Numbered from the stretch's first letter, positions 25,280 through 35,147 are shown. The stretch is 64,000 bases of DNA from Frigidibacter sp. SD6-1 (GCF_030143255.1 NZ_JARJNR010000001.1:372001-436000); one strand, 5' to 3'. Translations and numbers: made by a program. The notes: generated from the sequence alone by a model not told the origin.

Positions 25280-26692
25280 ATGAGCAAGATCTGGCGTCCA
25301 GACCTGACACAATTCGACGGGCCGAAGTACCTGGCACTGTGCCATGCGCTGCGCGATGCGGTGCGCTCGGGCGCGCTGCCCGAAGGCGCGCGCCTGCCGC
25401 CGGTGCGTGAACTGGCCTGGGCCTTGTCGATCACGCCCGGCACGGTGGCCCGGGCCTATCAGATCGTCACGCAGGAGGGGCTTTTGGAGGCGACGGTCGG
25501 GCGCGGCACCTTCGTCGCCGCGCGCGCGCCGCGCCTCGGCCCCACCCAGCCGATCTTTGAGGAGATCGAGGCCGAACGGTTGGGATTGAGCGCGAGCAAC
25601 CTGATCGACCTGCGCTCTCCCCAGTTGCCCGAAGTCGGGCAGACAGCGGCTATTTCGGCGATCCTGGTGCAGATTGCCGGGCAGATGGGGCAGGATCATC
25701 TGGAATACCCCTCATTGCGCCGCGACGTTCCCTTGCGCATGGCCTATGCCGACTGGCTGGGCGATCAGGCACTGGGGCCCTTCACCGAGGAAGAGATTGC
25801 GCTGACGCTCGGCGGGCAGAACGCGCTTGGCATCACCCTGCAATGCTGCCTCAGGGGTGAACGGCCCCATATCTATTGCGAGGAACTGGCCTATGCCGGT
25901 TTCCGCCGCGCGGCGCGCCTGAACCGGGCCGAGGTCGTCCCCGTCACGCTGGACGAAGAGGGGATGGTGCCCGAGGCGCTGGACGCCGCCTGCCGCCGTT
26001 ATGGCGGGCGCATTGTATGTATCACTCCCGAGGCGCAGAACCCGACGACCGCCCGGATGAGCCTGGCGCGACGGGCAGAGATCGTGCGTGTGGCCCGCCG
26101 CCACGACCTGCAGATCGTCGAGGATAATTGCTATTCGGTCGCTTCCGCCAGCGGCCCGGCCCTGCGCGCGCTTGCCCCGGAGCGGACCTGGCATATCACC
26201 AGCCTGTCGAAAAGCGTCTCGGCCGGTCTGCGCTTCGGCGCGGTCATCTGCCCGACGGGCTTGGGCGAGGCGGCGCGTCTGGCCGCCCAGCACAGCTATT
26301 TCGGGCTGCCGCGCCCGGTCTCCGACATCGCCTATGCGCTTTTCCGGTCGGGCGAGGCCGCGCGGCTTCGCGACCGTGTCCAGGCCACGTTCGCGCGCAG
26401 GCAAGAGATCGCGGTGAATCTGCTCGGACGCCATGAACTGCGCTGGCAACCCGGCCTCAGCTTTCTGTGGCTGCCGATGCCGCGGGGCTGGCGCGCCTCG
26501 ACCTTCGCGCGCGAGGCGGAGGCGAACGGCATCCTGATCCGGTCGGCCGACGAATATGCGCTGGTGGATGGTCGGGCCCCGAATGCGGTGAGAATCGCGC
26601 TTGCGGGCGCGATAGCGGAAGCCGATTTTACTGCGGCCATCACCCGCCTGGCGCAGCTTCTCGACAGTCCGCCTGACGATCTTCCTGTCTGA
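25280..26692 (+). CDS. MocR-family transcriptional regulator (GntR HTH fused to aminotransferase domain)
   Basis: The 470-residue protein joins a winged-helix GntR domain (about residues 10-80, with ARLPPVRELAWALSITPGTVARAY) to a fold-type-I aminotransferase domain. The PLP pocket is visible: the Asp in QIVEDNCYS and the Schiff-base Lys in TSLSKSVSAGLRFG. MocR proteins sense PLP or amino-compound adducts. The ATG at 25280 is used; a GTG just before it is possible. The divergent DUF1127 gene is its most likely target. Control of the transporter downstream is possible but not shown. Confidence 0.9.
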   Translation: MSKIWRPDLTQFDGPKYLALCHALRDAVRSGALPEGARLPPVRELAWALSITPGTVARAYQIVTQEGLLEATVGRGTFVAARAPRLGPTQPIFEEIEAERLGLSASNLIDLRSPQLPEVGQTAAISAILVQIAGQMGQDHLEYPSLRRDVPLRMAYADWLGDQALGPFTEEEIALTLGGQNALGITLQCCLRGERPHIYCEELAYAGFRRAARLNRAEVVPVTLDEEGMVPEALDAACRRYGGRIVCITPEAQNPTTARMSLARRAEIVRVARRHDLQIVEDNCYSVASASGPALRALAPERTWHITSLSKSVSAGLRFGAVICPTGLGEAARLAAQHSYFGLPRPVSDIAYALFRSGEAARLRDRVQATFARRQEIAVNLLGRHELRWQPGLSFLWLPMPRGWRASTFAREAEANGILIRSADEYALVDGRAPNAVRIALAGAIAEADFTAAITRLAQLLDSPPDDLPV

Positions 26693-26756
26693 AGTCTTTG
26701 AAATCGCACGGGAAACCCGGCTCTCTCGAAGCTTCGAAATAAAATGATCAAATTTT

Positions 26757-26785
26757 TTGCCTCGCGTTCCTGCCTGTGCTAAGAC
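26757..26785 (+). promoter_or_regulatory. Putative promoter of the polyamine-type ABC operon
   Basis: TTGCCT (26757-26762), a 17-base spacer and TAAGAC (26780-26785) lie about 80 bases before the first permease ATG, leaving a structured leader with a second ribosome-binding site and a CGGCCG-TGAA-CGGCCG hairpin (26830-26845). Confidence 0.45.
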
Positions 26786-26865
26786 GCTTCCCACATCGCG
26801 CGACCTGTGCGATCAAGGGGAGAGAATGTCGGCCGTGAACGGCCGCCGCCCGCAGGGATGGGGAT

Positions 26866-27759
26866 ATGGAACAACGATCAAACTGGGGGCGCCTGACCCG
26901 CTCGCCCGCCTTCAACGGCTATGCGCTGATCAGCCCGACGGCGCTTTATGCACTGCTGCTTCTGGCCGCACCGCTTGCCACCGTCGTCTATCTGTCGTTC
27001 CAGACCGACGGCTCCGGCGTGCGCGAAGTCATCCATCAGTTCACGCTGAAGAACTATATCGAGGCCTGGACCGATCCGATCTACCGGGCGATCATGCTGC
27101 GCTCGCTTTTCGTCTCGTTCATGGTGACGCTCGCGACCGTGGTGCTGGCTTTCCCGGTCGCCTATTTCGTCTCGTTCCATGTGGCGCCGAACAGGAAATC
27201 GCTCTGGCTCTTCCTCATCACCATCCCGTTCTGGACCTCGTACCTCGTGCGGGTGTTCCTGTGGAAAGTGATCCTTGGCTATAACGGCGTGGTCAATTCG
27301 GGGCTGAAGTCGATCGGCCTGATCGACGATCCGCTGACCTGGATCAACGTCAATGTCGGCGCGATCGTCGTCACGCTTGCGCATGCCTACGCGCCCTTCG
27401 CGATCCTGCCAATCTTCGTGGCGCTGGAAAAGATCGACCGTTCCCTGCTGGAGGCAGGCCGCGATCTGGGCGAAAGCGCCTTGATGACCTTCTGGCGCGT
27501 GACGCTGCCGCTCGCGGTTCCGGGCGTCGTGGGCGCGGTCCTGATCGTCTTCATCCCGACGGTGGGCGATTACGTAACGCCCGACATCATCGGCGGCGGC
27601 AAGATCCCCCTGATTGCCAACGTCATCCAGAAACAGCTCCTCGCCATCGACAACATGCCGCTTGGCTCAGCCGTCGCCGTCTCGGCCATGCTGATCGTCG
27701 GCGTGATCTCGGCCGTCTTCGTTCTGGCGAACGCGCGCTTCCTGAGGGTGAAGAAATGA
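26866..27759 (+). CDS. ABC transporter permease, PotB/spermidine-putrescine type
   Basis: This 297-residue inner-membrane protein has six predicted spans and the EAA-loop that docks the ATPase (EAGRDLGESALMTFWRVTLP). Segments such as PFWTSYLVRVFLWKVIL and VPTVGDYVTPD-like FIPTVGDYVTPDIIGGG are typical of PotB in polyamine importers. It is the first gene of a three-gene set with overlapping starts. No periplasmic binding protein precedes it. Polyamine specificity is inferred from family only; opines or related cations are alternatives. Confidence 0.88.
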   Translation: MEQRSNWGRLTRSPAFNGYALISPTALYALLLLAAPLATVVYLSFQTDGSGVREVIHQFTLKNYIEAWTDPIYRAIMLRSLFVSFMVTLATVVLAFPVAYFVSFHVAPNRKSLWLFLITIPFWTSYLVRVFLWKVILGYNGVVNSGLKSIGLIDDPLTWINVNVGAIVVTLAHAYAPFAILPIFVALEKIDRSLLEAGRDLGESALMTFWRVTLPLAVPGVVGAVLIVFIPTVGDYVTPDIIGGGKIPLIANVIQKQLLAIDNMPLGSAVAVSAMLIVGVISAVFVLANARFLRVKK

Positions 27760-28568
27760 AATCGCAAGGTAACGGTCTGAGGCTCTACGCCATCCTCTAT
27801 CTCGCGTTCCTTTACGCGCCGATCTTCCTTCTGCCGATTTTTTCTTTCAATGACGGCACGATCATCGCCTTCCCGCTGAAAGGCTTCACTACCAAATGGT
27901 TTGCCCTGATGGCCGAGAAGGGGCAGCTGCATCAGGCGGTGATCAATTCGCTGATCGTGGCGGGCTCGACGGCGATCCTTGCCACCACGCTCGCGATCTT
28001 CGCCGCCCGCGCCTCGACGCGGTTCGAATTCAGGGGCAAGGGCGCGATCATGGCCATGATCATGCTGCCGCTCGTCCTGCCCGAGATCATCGTCGCCATG
28101 GCGATCCTGGTGATCCTCTTGCAGATGGGCGTTGGCCTCGGCCTCACCACGATCATCCTCGGCCATACGCTGATCTGCACGCCCTTCGCGATCGCCATCC
28201 TGTCGGCGGCCTTCCAGAGCCTCGACAAATCACTGGAAGAGGCGGCCTACGACCTCGGCGAAGGCAAGTTCTCCACCTTCCGGCTGATCATCCTGCCTCT
28301 GGTGCTTCCTGGCATCATCTCGTCCCTTCTGATCTCCTTCACGATCTCGATGGACGAATTCATCTTGGCCGCCTTCATTGGCGGCACCTCGCCGACGCTG
28401 CCGGTCTATATCTACTCGCAGCTTCGTTTCCCCAAGGAAATCCCGGTGATCATGGCCGTCGCGACCTGTCTCGTGGCCGTGTCCATCGTGCTTCTCATCA
28501 TCGCTGAATATTTCCGCCGCCGTGGTGTCGCCAAGACCGGTGGCAAGGATTCCGGAGGCTTCCTGTGA
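27756..28568 (+). CDS. ABC transporter permease, PotC/spermidine-putrescine type
   Basis: This 270-residue partner permease has six spans. It shows FLYAPIFLLPIFSFND near the N-terminus, the EAA motif EEAAYDLGEGKFSTFRLIILP and the PotC-like FTISMDEFILAAFIGG segment. It overlaps potB by 4 bases (ATGA at 27756) and potA by 4 (GTGA at 28565), so the three proteins are made together. Confidence 0.88.
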   Translation: MKSQGNGLRLYAILYLAFLYAPIFLLPIFSFNDGTIIAFPLKGFTTKWFALMAEKGQLHQAVINSLIVAGSTAILATTLAIFAARASTRFEFRGKGAIMAMIMLPLVLPEIIVAMAILVILLQMGVGLGLTTIILGHTLICTPFAIAILSAAFQSLDKSLEEAAYDLGEGKFSTFRLIILPLVLPGIISSLLISFTISMDEFILAAFIGGTSPTLPVYIYSQLRFPKEIPVIMAVATCLVAVSIVLLIIAEYFRRRGVAKTGGKDSGGFL

Positions 28569-29656
28569 GCAAAGACGCTATGATCCACCTGCAAGATGTC
28601 CAGAAATACTACGGCGATTATCATGCGCTGAGGGGCATCAACTGCGACATCAAGGCGGGCGAGTTCTTCTCGCTTCTCGGGCCGTCGGGCTGTGGCAAGA
28701 CCACGCTCCTGCGCACGATCGCCGGGTTCGAGGATATCACCTCGGGCGTCGTGATGATCGACGGCAAGCATATGGAGGGCGTGCCCGCCAACAAGCGGCC
28801 GACCAACATGGTGTTTCAGTCCTATGCGATCTTCCCGCATCTGACGGTCGAGCAGAACGTGGGCTTCGGCCTGCGCCGCGATCCGCGCCCCAAGGCCGAA
28901 AAGGACAGGGCGGTGGCCGAGGCGCTGGAAATGGTCGGCCTCAAGGGCTTCGGGGCGCGCGCGGCGCATGCGCTCTCGGGCGGCCAGCGCCAGCGCGTGG
29001 CGCTTGCCCGCGCGCTGATCCTCAAGCCGAAGGTCCTGCTCCTCGACGAGCCGCTCTCGGCGCTCGACAAGAAGATGCGCGAGAACATGCAGGTCGAACT
29101 GATCAGGCTGCAGCGTCAGGTGGGCATCACCTTCATCCTGGTGACGCACGACCAGGAAGAGGCGCTCGTCATGTCCGACCGGATCGCGGTGATGTTCGAG
29201 GGCGAGATCGCCCAGCTCGCCGATCCCGAGACGCTCTACCGCCTGCCCAATTCGCGCCGGGTGGCGGATTTCATCGGCCATATGAACTTCCTGCCCGCGA
29301 AGGTCGCGGGCGAAGCGAACGGCGAGATTGACGTGGATGTGCAGGGCCTCGGCCGTTGCCATATCTCGGCCCGGCAGGCGCCGGGCGGCAACCGCGGCGA
29401 GGAACCGTCGGTGGGCTTCCGGCCCGAGACGCTGACCCTTCTCTATGATGGCCAGACCGCGACGGACCGCGAGGCGACCGGACTGATCGAGGAAGTCGTC
29501 TATTACGGCGACATGACCTATTACGACGTCAAGCTTGATGGCGTCGACGCGCCCGCGCGACTGTCGATGCGCAACGTGCCCGGTCGCCCGGTGCTCGACC
29601 GCGGCGCGAAGGCCCGCGTTGCCTGGAGCCCCTCGGCACTGGTGCTGTTCCGCTAG
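28565..29656 (+). CDS. ABC transporter ATP-binding protein, PotA type
   Basis: This 363-residue ATPase has Walker A GPSGCGKTT, a Q-loop in VFQSYAIF, the signature LSGGQRQRVALARAL, Walker B LLLDEPLSALD and switch His in VTHDQEEA. A C-terminal TOBE domain of about 120 residues marks the PotA/MalK-like importers. The GTG at 28565 overlaps the potC stop; an ATG five codons later is an alternative. With the two permeases it forms a complete membrane complex that needs a binding protein encoded elsewhere. Confidence 0.9.
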   Translation: MSKDAMIHLQDVQKYYGDYHALRGINCDIKAGEFFSLLGPSGCGKTTLLRTIAGFEDITSGVVMIDGKHMEGVPANKRPTNMVFQSYAIFPHLTVEQNVGFGLRRDPRPKAEKDRAVAEALEMVGLKGFGARAAHALSGGQRQRVALARALILKPKVLLLDEPLSALDKKMRENMQVELIRLQRQVGITFILVTHDQEEALVMSDRIAVMFEGEIAQLADPETLYRLPNSRRVADFIGHMNFLPAKVAGEANGEIDVDVQGLGRCHISARQAPGGNRGEEPSVGFRPETLTLLYDGQTATDREATGLIEEVVYYGDMTYYDVKLDGVDAPARLSMRNVPGRPVLDRGAKARVAWSPSALVLFR

Positions 29657-29670
29657 AAACTTCAATGCCT

Positions 29671-29755
29671 CCGGCGGAGGTATTTGGGCCAAGATGAATC
29701 ATGTGCTTTCATCTTGGCATAAATACCTCGGGGGGCGAGGGGGGCAGCGCCCCCC
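29671..29755. repeat. G-rich hairpin/TATTT intergenic repeat, copy 2 (inverted, with long inverted repeat)
   Basis: GAGGTATTT (29677-29685) pairs with AAATACCTC (29721-29729), and CCAAGATGAA (29689-29698) with TTCATCTTGG (29708-29717), making one long hairpin. The GGGGGGC-AGC-GCCCCCC hairpin follows at 29739-29755. Elements match copies at 2654, 36557, 50828 and 63867. Confidence 0.8.
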
Positions 29756-29763
29756 TTCTTTCT
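29739..29763 (+). terminator. Terminator after the polyamine-type ABC operon
   Basis: A GGGGGGC-AGC-GCCCCCC stem (29739-29755) is followed by TTCTTTCT, about 80 bases after the potA stop and before argS. It is the G-rich part of the repeat element. Confidence 0.7.
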
Positions 29764-29823
29764 TGCTGCCATTGACGCCATCGGGCCGCTCTGGCATCCC
29801 CGCTTTGATCAAAGGGGAAAGTG

Positions 29824-31569
29824 ATGAACCTGTTTTCCGATATCCGTGCGCTGGTGATCGAGAGCCTCGCGGCGCTGACTGCCGAAGGTGCGTTGCCCGC
29901 CGGTCTGGATTTCACGGCCGTCGCGGTCGAGCCGCCACGCGATGCGGCGCATGGCGACATGGCGACCAATGCCGCGATGGTGCTGGCGAAGCCTGCGGCG
30001 CTTCAGCCCCGCGCGATCGCCGAGGCGCTCGCGGTGAAGCTTGCCGCCGATCCGCGCGTGACGCTGGCCGAGGTTGCGGGCCCGGGTTTCCTGAACCTGC
30101 GACTCGCACCCACCGTCTGGCAGGGGCTGGTGCGCAAGGTTCTGCAGTCGGGAAAGGATTATGGCCGGTCCGACCTGGGGCGCGGCGCCCGGGTGAATGT
30201 CGAATTCGTCTCGGCCAACCCCACGGGGCCGATGCATGTGGGCCATGTCAGGGGCGCGGTCTTCGGCGATGCGCTCGCCTCGCTTCTGGCCTTCGCGGGC
30301 CACGAGGTCACGCGGGAATATTACATCAACGACGGCGGCGCGCAGGTCGATGTGCTGGCGCGCTCGGCCTATGAGCGCTATCGCGAGGCGCATGGGCTGG
30401 AGCCGGAAATCCGTGAAGGGCTTTATCCGGGCGACTATCTCATCCCGGTCGGCGAGGCGCTGAAGGAAAAGTACGGCGATACGCTTCTCGACAAGGGCGA
30501 GCAATATTGGCTGGCCGACGTCCGTGAATTCGCGACCGAACGGATGATGGCGATGATCCGCGAGGATCTGGCCTCGCTGGGCGTGAAGATGGACGTCTAT
30601 TCCTCGGAAAAGGCGCTTTACGGCACCGGCAAGATCGAAAGTGCGATCCAGACTTTGCGCGACATGGGCCTGATCTACGAGGGCGTGCTCGAGCCGCCGA
30701 AGGGCAAGCTGCCCGAGGACTGGGAAGAGCGCGAACAGACCCTCTTCCGCTCGACCGCGCATGGCGACGATGTCGACCGGCCGGTGCAGAAGTCGGACGG
30801 AAGCTGGACCTATTTCGCCCCCGACATCGCCTATCACTACGACAAGGTCACGCGCGGCTTCGATCAGCTGATCGACGTCCTCGGCGCCGACCATGGCGGC
30901 TATGTGAAGCGGCTGAAGGCCGTGGTGTCCGCGCTGTCGAATGGCCGCGTGCCGCTGGAAGTGAAGCTCATCCAGCTGGTGAAGCTCTACAAGAACGGCG
31001 AGCCCTTCAAGATGTCGAAGCGGGCGGGGACGTTCGTGACGCTGCGCGATGTCGTCGAACAGGCAGGCGCCGATGTGACGCGTTTCGTGATGCTCACCCG
31101 CAAGAACGACGCGCCCTTGGATTTCGATTTCGACAAGGTTCTGGAACAGTCGAAGGACAATCCGGTCTTCTATGTCCAATATGCCCATGCGCGCGTGTCG
31201 TCGGTCCTGCGCAAGGCCGCCGAGGCCGGGATCGCGGCCGACGATGCGACGCTGATCGCGGCCGATCTGTCGCTGAACGGCCACGAGGCGGAACTGGCGC
31301 TGGCGAAGAAAATGGCCGAATGGCCGCGTCTTGTGGAGATCGCCGCCAAGGGACAGGAGCCGCATCGCGTGGCCTTCTATCTTTATGAACTCGCGTCCGA
31401 GCTGCATTCGCTGTGGAACCGCGGCAATGACGATACGTCGCTCCGCTTCGTGCAGGAGGGCGATGCCGCGCTCAGCCAGTCGAAAATCGCGCTGGCGCGG
31501 GCGGCGGGCGTTGTCATTTCGGCGGGTCTTGCTATCTTGGGCGTCAAGCCGGTCGAGGAAATGCGCTGA
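29824..31569 (+). CDS. argS: Arginyl-tRNA synthetase
   Basis: ArgS is a class I synthetase that charges tRNA-Arg. The 581-residue product starts [11 protein letters not shown] and has the N-terminal additional domain, the HIGH-type motif [10 protein letters not shown] after [11 protein letters not shown], the KMSKR-type motif [11 protein letters not shown] and a C-terminal DALR anticodon-binding domain. The ATG at 29824 is used; a GTG immediately before is in frame. It heads a housekeeping run that continues with SPOR, nagZ, scpA and scpB. TTGACG at 29772 may be its -35. Confidence 0.96.
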   Translation: MNLFSDIRALVIESLAALTAEGALPAGLDFTAVAVEPPRDAAHGDMATNAAMVLAKPAALQPRAIAEALAVKLAADPRVTLAEVAGPGFLNLRLAPTVWQGLVRKVLQSGKDYGRSDLGRGARVNVEFVSANPTGPMHVGHVRGAVFGDALASLLAFAGHEVTREYYINDGGAQVDVLARSAYERYREAHGLEPEIREGLYPGDYLIPVGEALKEKYGDTLLDKGEQYWLADVREFATERMMAMIREDLASLGVKMDVYSSEKALYGTGKIESAIQTLRDMGLIYEGVLEPPKGKLPEDWEEREQTLFRSTAHGDDVDRPVQKSDGSWTYFAPDIAYHYDKVTRGFDQLIDVLGADHGGYVKRLKAVVSALSNGRVPLEVKLIQLVKLYKNGEPFKMSKRAGTFVTLRDVVEQAGADVTRFVMLTRKNDAPLDFDFDKVLEQSKDNPVFYVQYAHARVSSVLRKAAEAGIAADDATLIAADLSLNGHEAELALAKKMAEWPRLVEIAAKGQEPHRVAFYLYELASELHSLWNRGNDDTSLRFVQEGDAALSQSKIALARAAGVVISAGLAILGVKPVEEMR

Positions 31570-31638
31570 TCACATGGCGCCCGCCGGCGGAGCAGGGCGG
31601 TTCCGTTGCGGCGGGGCGCGCCGGATGACAGGACGGCG

Positions 31639-32670
31639 ATGACGGTCTGGCAGGAAGACGAGGTCTATCCCGAGGTGCCCGAGGCCTATGGCGCGGCTGC
31701 GGCCGTACCGGGCCGCGCGGGGGCATGGGCGCGGGCGGTGGGCGGGCTGGTTTCCGTCGCGCTGATCGCCGGTGTGGTCGTCTGGGGCTACAAGCTTGCG
31801 CAACGCCAGATCCATGGCGTGCCCCTGATCGCCGCGCCCGAAGGACCGGCGCGGGTGGCGCCGGACAATCCGGGCGGCGAACTTGCCGACCATCAGGGAC
31901 TTGCCGTGAATATGATCGCCGCCGAAGGCGAGGCGGAGGCCGCGGCCGACCTTCTGGTGCTCGCGCCGCGCGCGGCCACGCTGAGCGACGAAGATACCGC
32001 GTCGGATGCGCTGCAGGTCACTGCCGGCTCGCCGCTTGCGCCGCTCGCCGCTATGCCCGGGCCGAATATCGGTACTGTCCGGCCGAGCCCCTCGCTCGAA
32101 GCGGCCACGGCGGCGCCCGAGGGATTGAAACTTCCGCTGCCCGAGGAGGCGGCCGAGCCGCTCGACGCGCCGGAACTGGAGATGGTCGAGGCCGGATCGG
32201 TCGAGGTCGCCTCGATCGAGGCGGCGCTGATGGAAGCCAATGCTTTCGAGCCGCTGGAGGAGGTTGCGTCCGAGGCGATCGACGCGTCGGTGCCGGGCGT
32301 TTCCACCTCTCTCATCCCGGTCGCGAAGCCTGCGGGGCTTATGCCGATGCGGCCCGAGGTTGTGCTTGTCTCCGCCGCCGCCGACCGCCCGGTCGAGGAT
32401 GTCGCCCCCGCCGCTATCGCTGTGGGGACGACGCTTGCCCAGATCGGCGACTATCCGTCCGAGGCCGAGGCAAAGGCCGCCTGGACCGCCGAGGTTGCGC
32501 GGTTCGGCGCGCTCTTCACCGGCAAGGCGCGGGTGATCGAACCGGCGACACGCGGGCAGGAGACCTTCTACCGGCTGCGTGTCATGGGCTTTGCCGATCG
32601 GGACGAGGCGCGCCGTTTCTGTGCCGCGCTGAACGCCGACGGTCGCTGCGTCGCTGTCACCGTGCGCTGA
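31639..32670 (+). CDS. SPOR-domain membrane protein
   Basis: This 343-residue protein has a single membrane helix at about residues 31-50 (LVSVALIAGVVVWGYKL), a long Ala/Glu/Pro-rich periplasmic linker and a C-terminal SPOR domain (about 265-343) with the usual pattern IGDYPSEAEAKAAW and FYRLRVMGFADRDEARRFCAAL. SPOR domains bind septal peptidoglycan lacking stem peptides. The next gene, nagZ, handles peptidoglycan fragments, which fits an envelope role. The start was set at ATG 31639. Confidence 0.85.
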   Translation: MTVWQEDEVYPEVPEAYGAAAAVPGRAGAWARAVGGLVSVALIAGVVVWGYKLAQRQIHGVPLIAAPEGPARVAPDNPGGELADHQGLAVNMIAAEGEAEAAADLLVLAPRAATLSDEDTASDALQVTAGSPLAPLAAMPGPNIGTVRPSPSLEAATAAPEGLKLPLPEEAAEPLDAPELEMVEAGSVEVASIEAALMEANAFEPLEEVASEAIDASVPGVSTSLIPVAKPAGLMPMRPEVVLVSAAADRPVEDVAPAAIAVGTTLAQIGDYPSEAEAKAAWTAEVARFGALFTGKARVIEPATRGQETFYRLRVMGFADRDEARRFCAALNADGRCVAVTVR

Positions 32671-33683
32671 TGGCCGCCGCTCCGCTTGCCGTGATCTTCG
32701 GTTGCGAGGGGCCGGTGCTTGGCGCCGCCGAGGCCGCCTTTTTTCGCGAGACCGATCCCCTTGGCTTCATCCTTTTCGCCCGCAATGTGGAAGACCCCGA
32801 GCAGCTGCGCCGCCTGACGGGTGACCTGCGCGCCACGGTAGGTCGCGATGCGCCGGTGCTGGTCGATCAGGAGGGCGGGCGGGTCCAGCGGCTGCGCGCG
32901 CCGCACTGGCGCGAATGGCTGCCGCCACTCGATCAGGTCGAGCAGTCCGACCCCGAGCGCATGGAACGCGGCATCTGGATACGCTACCGGCTGATCGCCG
33001 AGGAACTGCGTGCGGTCGGGATCGACGCCGATTGCGCGCCCTCGGGCGATATCGCCTGGCCCGAGACCCATCCGTTCCTGAAGAACCGCTGTTTCGGCTA
33101 TGACGCGGACACGGTCGCCCGGGCCGCTCGGGCGGCCGCCGACGGCCTTCTCGCTGGCGGCGTCCTTCCGGTAATGAAGCATATGCCGGGCCATGGCCGA
33201 ACCGTGGTGGACAGCCACCACGACCTGCCGGTCGCCGCCGCGCCTGTGGACGAGTTGACGCGGACCGACTTCGCGCCCTTCCGGGCGCTTGCCGACCTGC
33301 CGATGGGCATGACCGCCCATATCATGGTGCCGGCCTGCGACCCCGACCACCCCTCGACCCAGTCGCCGCGCATGGTCCGCGTCATCCGCGAGGATATCGG
33401 TTTTCGGGGTCTTCTTCTCAGCGACGATCTGAACATGGAAGCGCTGACGGGTACGCTTGCCGACCGAACGAGCGCGGCCCTCGCCGCGGGCTGCGACGTC
33501 GCGCTGCATTGCAAGGGCGACATGGCGCAGATGATCGAGGTCGCCGGTGCCGCCCGCCCGCTGGACGCGGGCGGACCGGCGCGCGCCAAGGCGGCGCTCG
33601 CCCGCCGCGCGACGCCCGACCCCATTGACGAAAGTGCGCTCATGGCCGAACTTCGGACGATCCTCGCCCCGACCGGAAGCTGA
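32670..33683 (+). CDS. nagZ: Beta-N-acetylhexosaminidase NagZ (GH3)
   Basis: NagZ removes GlcNAc from anhydro-muropeptides during peptidoglycan recycling in the cytosol. The 337-residue product carries the DQEGGRVQRL motif, the KHMPGHGRTVVDSHHDLP loop that holds the catalytic His/Asp pair of NagZ, and SDDLNMEAL with the nucleophile Asp. Its ATG shares one base with the SPOR gene stop (TGATG). Length is typical of the single-domain bacterial enzyme. Confidence 0.94.
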   Translation: MAAAPLAVIFGCEGPVLGAAEAAFFRETDPLGFILFARNVEDPEQLRRLTGDLRATVGRDAPVLVDQEGGRVQRLRAPHWREWLPPLDQVEQSDPERMERGIWIRYRLIAEELRAVGIDADCAPSGDIAWPETHPFLKNRCFGYDADTVARAARAAADGLLAGGVLPVMKHMPGHGRTVVDSHHDLPVAAAPVDELTRTDFAPFRALADLPMGMTAHIMVPACDPDHPSTQSPRMVRVIREDIGFRGLLLSDDLNMEALTGTLADRTSAALAAGCDVALHCKGDMAQMIEVAGAARPLDAGGPARAKAALARRATPDPIDESALMAELRTILAPTGS

Positions 33684-33690
33684 CGCACGC

Positions 33691-34479
33691 ATGTCCGACC
33701 CGAGCCTCTTTCAGGAAGACCCCGTGTCGGTCGGCGAGCGGCTGGCGGCCGAGGCACTGATCGTCGATGTCGACGGGTTCGAGGGACCGCTCGACCTTCT
33801 TCTGACACTCTCGCGCACCCAGAAAGTCGATCTGCGCCGGATTTCTGTCCTGCAGCTGGCCGAGCAGTACTTGGCCTTCGTCGACAAGGCCAAGGCGCTC
33901 AGGATCGAATTGGCCGCGGATTATCTCGTGATGGCGGCCTGGCTCGCCTTCCTGAAGTCGCGCCTTCTCCTGCCGCCCGACCCGAACGAGGACGGCCCGA
34001 CCGGAGAGGAACTGGCCGCCCACCTGGCCTTCCAGCTGGAACGGCTGGGTGCCATGCGCGAAGCCGCCGCCCGGCTTATGGCCCGCGACCAGTTGGGGCG
34101 CGATTTCTTCGCGCGCGGCCTGACCGAGGATGTCACCCGCGTCCGCCGCACCCAGTATAGCGCGACGCTTCTCGACCTGATGCAGGCCTATGCCCGCATC
34201 CGCACCCGCGACGAGTTCCGCCCCTTCGCCTTCGACCGCACCCATGTCTTCACCATGGAACAGGCGCTTGACCGGATGCGGGGGCTCATTGGTTATGCGG
34301 GCGACTGGACCGATCTCATGGGCTATCTGCCCGACGGCTGGGCGCATGATCCCCTCCGCCGCCGCTCCGCCACCGCCGCGACCTTTGCGGCGTCACTGGA
34401 ACTCGCCAAGCAGGGGCAGATCGAGTTAAGACAGGCCGAGACCTTCGCGCCCATCACCCTTCGCCGGAAAAGCCATTGA
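33691..34479 (+). CDS. scpA: Segregation and condensation protein A
   Basis: ScpA is the kleisin that bridges SMC heads and ScpB in chromosome condensation. The 262-residue product has the N-terminal signature VDGFEGPLDLLLTLSRTQKVDL and the helical ELAADYLVMAAWLAFLKSRLLLP segment. The C-terminal winged-helix portion is weakly conserved but present. It starts 7 bases after nagZ and overlaps scpB. SMC itself is not in the window. Confidence 0.94.
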   Translation: MSDPSLFQEDPVSVGERLAAEALIVDVDGFEGPLDLLLTLSRTQKVDLRRISVLQLAEQYLAFVDKAKALRIELAADYLVMAAWLAFLKSRLLLPPDPNEDGPTGEELAAHLAFQLERLGAMREAAARLMARDQLGRDFFARGLTEDVTRVRRTQYSATLLDLMQAYARIRTRDEFRPFAFDRTHVFTMEQALDRMRGLIGYAGDWTDLMGYLPDGWAHDPLRRRSATAATFAASLELAKQGQIELRQAETFAPITLRRKSH

Positions 34480-35144
34480 CCGACGCCGCCACACCAGACC
34501 GCCAGAAAGAAGCGCCCGAGGAACAGAGCCTCTTCGAGGCGCCGCCGATTGCCGAACAGGAACGGATGGTCGAGGCGATCCTCTTTGCCACCGCCGAGCC
34601 GGTGACGGTCGCCGACCTCGCGCAGCGCATGCCGCATGGCTGCGATCCGGCCGAGGCCCTGGTTCACCTGAGAAAGCGCTATGAGGGCAGGGGTGTGAAT
34701 GTCGCCCGCGTGGGCGATGCCTGGGCGATCCGCACCGCGCCCGACCTTGGGTTCCTCATGCAGAAGGAAGTGGTCGAGACGCGGAAACTGTCGCGGGCTG
34801 CGATCGAGACCCTGGCGATCATCGCCTATCACCAGCCCGCCACCCGCGCCGAGATCGAGGAAATCCGCGGCGTCGCCGTCAGCCGGGGCACGATCGACCA
34901 GCTTCTGGAACTGGACTGGATCCGCCTTGGCCGCCGCCGGATGACGCCGGGCCGCCCGGTGACCTTCGTCGTCACGCCGCGTTTCCTCGATCATTTCGGC
35001 CTTGAATCCGCCCGCGACCTGCCGGGGCTGAAGGAATTGCGCGCGGCGGGGCTTCTCGACAACCGGCCGATGCCCGGCACGACCTCTCTTGGCGAGGAAG
35101 ACGAGGGCGAGATGGCGGGCCAGACCGAACTGTTTGAGGACTGA
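34476..35144 (+). CDS. scpB: Segregation and condensation protein B
   Basis: ScpB forms a dimer of winged-helix domains that binds ScpA in the SMC complex. The 222-residue product contains MVEAILFATAEPVTVADLA and the highly conserved LSRAAIETLAIIAYHQPATRAEIEEIRGV core, followed by LLELDWIRLGRRRMTPGRPVTF. The start is TTG at 34476, overlapping the scpA stop (TTGA), which gives full-length homology. An acidic tail ends the protein. Confidence 0.94.
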   Translation: MTDAATPDRQKEAPEEQSLFEAPPIAEQERMVEAILFATAEPVTVADLAQRMPHGCDPAEALVHLRKRYEGRGVNVARVGDAWAIRTAPDLGFLMQKEVVETRKLSRAAIETLAIIAYHQPATRAEIEEIRGVAVSRGTIDQLLELDWIRLGRRRMTPGRPVTFVVTPRFLDHFGLESARDLPGLKELRAAGLLDNRPMPGTTSLGEEDEGEMAGQTELFED

Positions 35145-35147
35145 TAA

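Noticed and set aside
26757-27284. Open frame of 175 codons starting near the potB promoter and running into potB
   Set aside because: It has no family pattern beyond the first few codons and overlaps potB in another frame. Only its start region is kept as a possible upstream open frame.
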